Origin: Streptomyces sp. SCUT-3
GTDB taxonomy: Bacteria; Actinomycetota; Actinomycetes; Streptomycetales; Streptomycetaceae
DNA: 64,000 nt
Reading direction: 5' to 3'
Assembly: GCF_014083985.1 (NCBI RefSeq)
Contig: NZ_CP046907.1
Span: 1-64,000, forward strand
The position numbers and the translations under genes were made by a program. How positions within the stretch are numbered: the first letter of the stretch is position 1; every line of letters begins with the position of its first letter. The notes beneath the pieces were generated by a model. It worked only from the letters and a program-made list of their open reading frames with translations. It did no database searches and was not told the DNA's origin. This document shows, in pieces, positions 61,663-64,000 of this stretch.

Positions 61663-62511
61663 GTGGCCCAGGGAAAACTGTTCGCCGTCAGCGACCAGCA
61701 CGTGGCGCACGAGGAGAACCGCCGGATCACCGAGTCGCTGCGTCCGGATTCGGACGAGGACTGGCTGGTCGTCGCCGGGGACGTGGGCGAGAAGTTCGAG
61801 GACGTCGGGTGGGCGCTGGAACTGCTCGCCGGCCGTTTCGCCAAGGTCGTCTGGGCGCCGGGCAACCACGAGCTGTGGACGCGCCCCCGTGACCCGGCCG
61901 CCCTGCGCGGGGTCGAGCGCTACGAGGCCCTGGTCGGAATGTGCCGTGCCCTGGGCGTGCTGACCCCGGAGGACCCGTACCCGGTGTGGCACGGGCCCGG
62001 GGGGCCGGTCACCGTCGCCCCGCTGTTCGTGCTCTACGACTACTCCTTCCTCGCGCCCGGGGCGCGCACCAAGGAGGAGTCCCTGCGCACGGCCCACGAC
62101 TCGGGGATCGTGTGCACGGACGAGTACCTGCTGCACCCCGACCCGTTCCCCTCGCGGGACGCCTGGTGCCGTGCCCGGGTCGCGCTGACCGAGCAGCGGC
62201 TCGCGGCCGTCGACCCGGAGCACCGGACCGTCCTGGTCAACCACTATCCGCTGGTGCGGGAACCCACCCGGATCCTGCGGCACCCCGAGTTCGCCCAGTG
62301 GTGCGGCACGGAGCTGACGGCCGACTGGCACACGCGTTTCCGCGCCGAGGCGGTCGTCTACGGCCACCTGCACATCCCGCGGAGCACCCGGCACGACGGG
62401 GTGCGCTTCGAGGAGGTCTCGATCGGCTATCCGCGCGAGTGGCGCTCCCGCCCGCCACGCGGACCGCTGCGCCAGATCCCCCCCCACCCCGTGCGGGGGG
62501 CGGCGGCATGA
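61663..62511 (+). CDS. Calcineurin-like metallophosphoesterase
   Basis: It encodes 282 residues from GTG 61663 (VAQGKLFAVSDQHVAHEENR), with GGAAGGA upstream. Metal motifs in order: SDQH (variant of DxH), VAGDVGEKF (GDxx), APGNHELWTR (GNHE), VNHYPLV (H) and VYGHLHIPR (GHxH). It hydrolyses phosphoester bonds; the substrate is unknown. The stop overlaps the next start (ATGA), so it is coupled to the phosphopantetheinyl transferase. Confidence 0.9.
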   Translation: MAQGKLFAVSDQHVAHEENRRITESLRPDSDEDWLVVAGDVGEKFEDVGWALELLAGRFAKVVWAPGNHELWTRPRDPAALRGVERYEALVGMCRALGVLTPEDPYPVWHGPGGPVTVAPLFVLYDYSFLAPGARTKEESLRTAHDSGIVCTDEYLLHPDPFPSRDAWCRARVALTEQRLAAVDPEHRTVLVNHYPLVREPTRILRHPEFAQWCGTELTADWHTRFRAEAVVYGHLHIPRSTRHDGVRFEEVSIGYPREWRSRPPRGPLRQIPPHPVRGAAA

Positions 62512-63236
62512 TCGAGGAGATACTGCCCGGGAGCGTCGCCTGCGCCTCGGCGTTCGGAGACCTGCCGCCCGGGACCGACGGCGGTCTCCTTCCCGCCGAG
62601 GCCGCCGCGGTGTCCCGCGCCGTGGCCAAGCGGCGGGCGGAGTTCACCACGGTGCGCGTCTGCGCCCGGCGGGCGCTGAGGGCCCTCGGCCTGCCCGGCG
62701 TCGCCCTGGTGCCGGACAGGCGCGGCGCGGTCGCCTGGCCGGAAGGCACCGTCGGGAGCATGACCCACTGCTCCGGCTACCGGGCGGCGGTCGTCGCCCG
62801 GACCGGGGACGCGGTCTCGCTGGGCATCGACGCGGAGCCGGACCTGCCGCTGCCCGAGGGGGTGCTGGAGGTCGTCTCCCGCGGACGGGAGCGCGAAGGG
62901 CTGGCCGCCCTCGCCGCCCGCCGCCCCGACGTGAGCTGGGACCGGCTGCTGTTCAGCGCCAAGGAGTCGGTGTTCAAAACCTGGTACCCCCTGACGAGGA
63001 AGGAACTCGACTTCCAGGAGGCCGAGTTGGAGATCGACCCGGATTCGGGGACCTTCACGGCCCGGCTGCTGGTCCCCGGTCCGGAGGTGGCGGGGAGCCG
63101 CGTCGGCGTGTTCCCGGGCCGGTGGCTGGCGCGCAACGGCCTCGTCGTGACCGCGATCGCGCTGCCCGGCCCGGCCGGAGGGCCCGGCCCGCGCACCGAC
63201 ACCGACCGGGCGGGGACGGGGGACACCGCGCCCTGA
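62508..63236 (+). CDS. 4'-phosphopantetheinyl transferase (Sfp/EntD type)
   Basis: It encodes 242 residues from ATG 62508 (MIEEILPGSVACASAFGDLP), overlapping the upstream stop. Motifs: VPDRRGAVAWPEGTVGSMTH (P1/P2, with the CoA-binding SMTHCSGY), SLGIDAEPDLPLP (magnesium GIDxE) and WDRLLFSAKESVFKTWYPLT (KEs-xxK). It moves the phosphopantetheine arm from CoA to carrier proteins of fatty-acid, polyketide or peptide synthesis. The C-terminus is Pro/Gly-rich. Pairing with a metallophosphoesterase is a recurring Streptomyces arrangement as far as I recall. Confidence 0.93.
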   Translation: MIEEILPGSVACASAFGDLPPGTDGGLLPAEAAAVSRAVAKRRAEFTTVRVCARRALRALGLPGVALVPDRRGAVAWPEGTVGSMTHCSGYRAAVVARTGDAVSLGIDAEPDLPLPEGVLEVVSRGREREGLAALAARRPDVSWDRLLFSAKESVFKTWYPLTRKELDFQEAELEIDPDSGTFTARLLVPGPEVAGSRVGVFPGRWLARNGLVVTAIALPGPAGGPGPRTDTDRAGTGDTAP

Positions 63237-63300
63237 CACCGGCGCCTCCGCCGGTACCGGCGCTTCCGCCGTCGCCGGGCGCCCCGCGCCCCGGCTCGGC

Positions 63301-64000
63301 TCACGAGCTGCGGCGGGGCCTGCCGCGCTTGGTGTTCCCGGACCCGCGGGAACCGCTGCGGGGCTTCGCGCCGGTGGACCGGCCCGCCGCCTGCTTTCCC
63401 GCCGGCTTGCGGCCCCGGCCTGCCCGGTCGGCGTTCTTCTTCGGCTCCTCGGGAGCCGTGCGGCGGCCCCGGGTGCTGTTGACGGTCCGCCCGCGGACGA
63501 TCCCGATGAAGTCGTCCACCAGGTCGGTGGTCGCTTCCTCCGGCCACGAGAGCGCGACGCCCGACTGCGGCGCGTCCGTCACCGGCCGGTACGTGAGGTC
63601 CCTGCGGTGGTGCAGCCGGGCGAGCGACTGCGGGACCACCAGGAGTCCCACCCCCGCCGCCACCAGTTCGACGGCGTCCGCCGTGGTGGCGGGCCGCTCG
63701 AACGCCGGTCGCCCCGGCGGGTGCTCCCAGTCGAGCGTGTCGTCGAGCGGGTGGAGCGCGATGTCGTCCGCCAGGTCCTCGACGGACACCTCGTCCGCCG
63801 CGGCCACGAAGTGGTCCTTGGGGATCACGACCACGGTCGTCTCGGTGTAGAGGGGGATAGCGCTGAGACCCGTCCGGTCGGTCGGCAGCCGCAGGAGAGC
63901 CGCGTCCGCCCCGCGTGCGCGCAGCAGGTCCGACGCCCCGTCGGCGGGAACGGGAACGAGGACCAGCGGTACGTCGGGCAGGCGCTCGTTCCAGATCCGC
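63301..64000 (-). CDS. LysR-family regulator, C-terminal part (runs past the window)
   Basis: The minus-strand frame is open to 64000, so the HTH lies outside. The visible ligand-binding domain reads ERLPDVPLVLVPVPADGASD, GADAALLRLPTDRTGLSAIP, TADAVELVAAGVGLLVVPQS and SGVALSWPEEATTDLVDDFI. The end is an unusual Lys/Arg/Gly/Pro-rich tail of about 60 residues (KNADRAGRGRKPAGKQAAGR) that LysR proteins normally lack and that could add unspecific DNA binding. Confidence 0.85.
   Translation of the reverse strand, partial: RIWNERLPDVPLVLVPVPADGASDLLRARGADAALLRLPTDRTGLSAIPLYTETTVVVIPKDHFVAAADEVSVEDLADDIALHPLDDTLDWEHPPGRPAFERPATTADAVELVAAGVGLLVVPQSLARLHHRRDLTYRPVTDAPQSGVALSWPEEATTDLVDDFIGIVRGRTVNSTRGRRTAPEEPKKNADRAGRGRKPAGKQAAGRSTGAKPRSGSRGSGNTKRGRPRRSS

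Noticed and set aside
1-64000. tRNA, rRNA or attachment sites
   Set aside because: No tRNA cloverleaf, rRNA segment or tRNA-end duplication was recognised by eye.

Overview
The window is high-GC actinomycete DNA and reads as Streptomyces or a close relative: GTG starts are common, GGAGG-type ribosome sites are strong, the regulators and ECF sigma factors are typical of the genus, and a c-di-AMP riboswitch precedes an NlpC/P60 hydrolase. The most telling genes are those for linear-replicon ends: two full-length terminal-protein genes (tpg, 4013-4570 and 38493-39050), three tpg remnants, and a telomere-associated protein gene (tap, 59035-61224). I infer a subtelomeric stretch of a linear chromosome or large linear plasmid. 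No telomere sequence itself is seen.

Region 1 (about 1-20 kb) is a graveyard of mobile and broken DNA. It holds a frameshifted STAND NTPase/TPR gene with a small membrane partner, tpg copy 1, two pieces of a dnaB-like helicase gene, a truncated DinB gene next to an intact IS5-type element, a tpg C-terminal fragment, an intact CBS-BON gene, a HEAT-repeat gene, and a duplicated membrane-protein/helicase module. One helicase copy (13921-16452) is intact; the other survives as two scraps. A nested pair of IS112-like elements, an IS630 scrap and a tpg 5' scrap close the region. Several small proteins here (DUF6000-, DUF6461- and DUF6191-like, plus orphans) are typical accessory genes.

Region 2 (20-38 kb) is more ordered: a YCII/DGPF protein with its ECF sigma factor, a GlxA-type AraC regulator divergent from a dienelactone hydrolase, a methyltransferase, an EF-hand protein, a DapA-like aldolase/lyase divergent from a LysR regulator, an ABC transporter, a large TPR-type NTPase divergent from a propeller-like protein, an amidohydrolase and a SigJ-like ECF sigma factor.

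Region 3 (38.5-64 kb) starts with tpg copy 2. It carries two major-facilitator exporters, a YdeI-type protein, a secreted tripeptidyl-aminopeptidase-like hydrolase, an aminoglycoside-phosphotransferase-like kinase, a TetR/SDR pair with a clear operator, a GntR/drug-exporter pair with a clear operator, a second exporter divergent from an XRE-cupin regulator, an HATPase-type anti-sigma-like protein, a nucleotidyltransferase-like protein, the riboswitch-controlled NlpC/P60 hydrolase, a beta-helix polysaccharide lyase, another dienelactone hydrolase, tap, a metallophosphoesterase overlapping a phosphopantetheinyl transferase, and a LysR gene cut by the window end.

Many genes that otherwise look healthy (ABC ATPase, SigJ, amidohydrolase, TPR-NTPase, DUF6000) contain single-base indels, mostly in or beside G/C runs. 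Either the assembly has uncorrected homopolymer errors or the arm is decaying. This should be settled before any gene is called dead.
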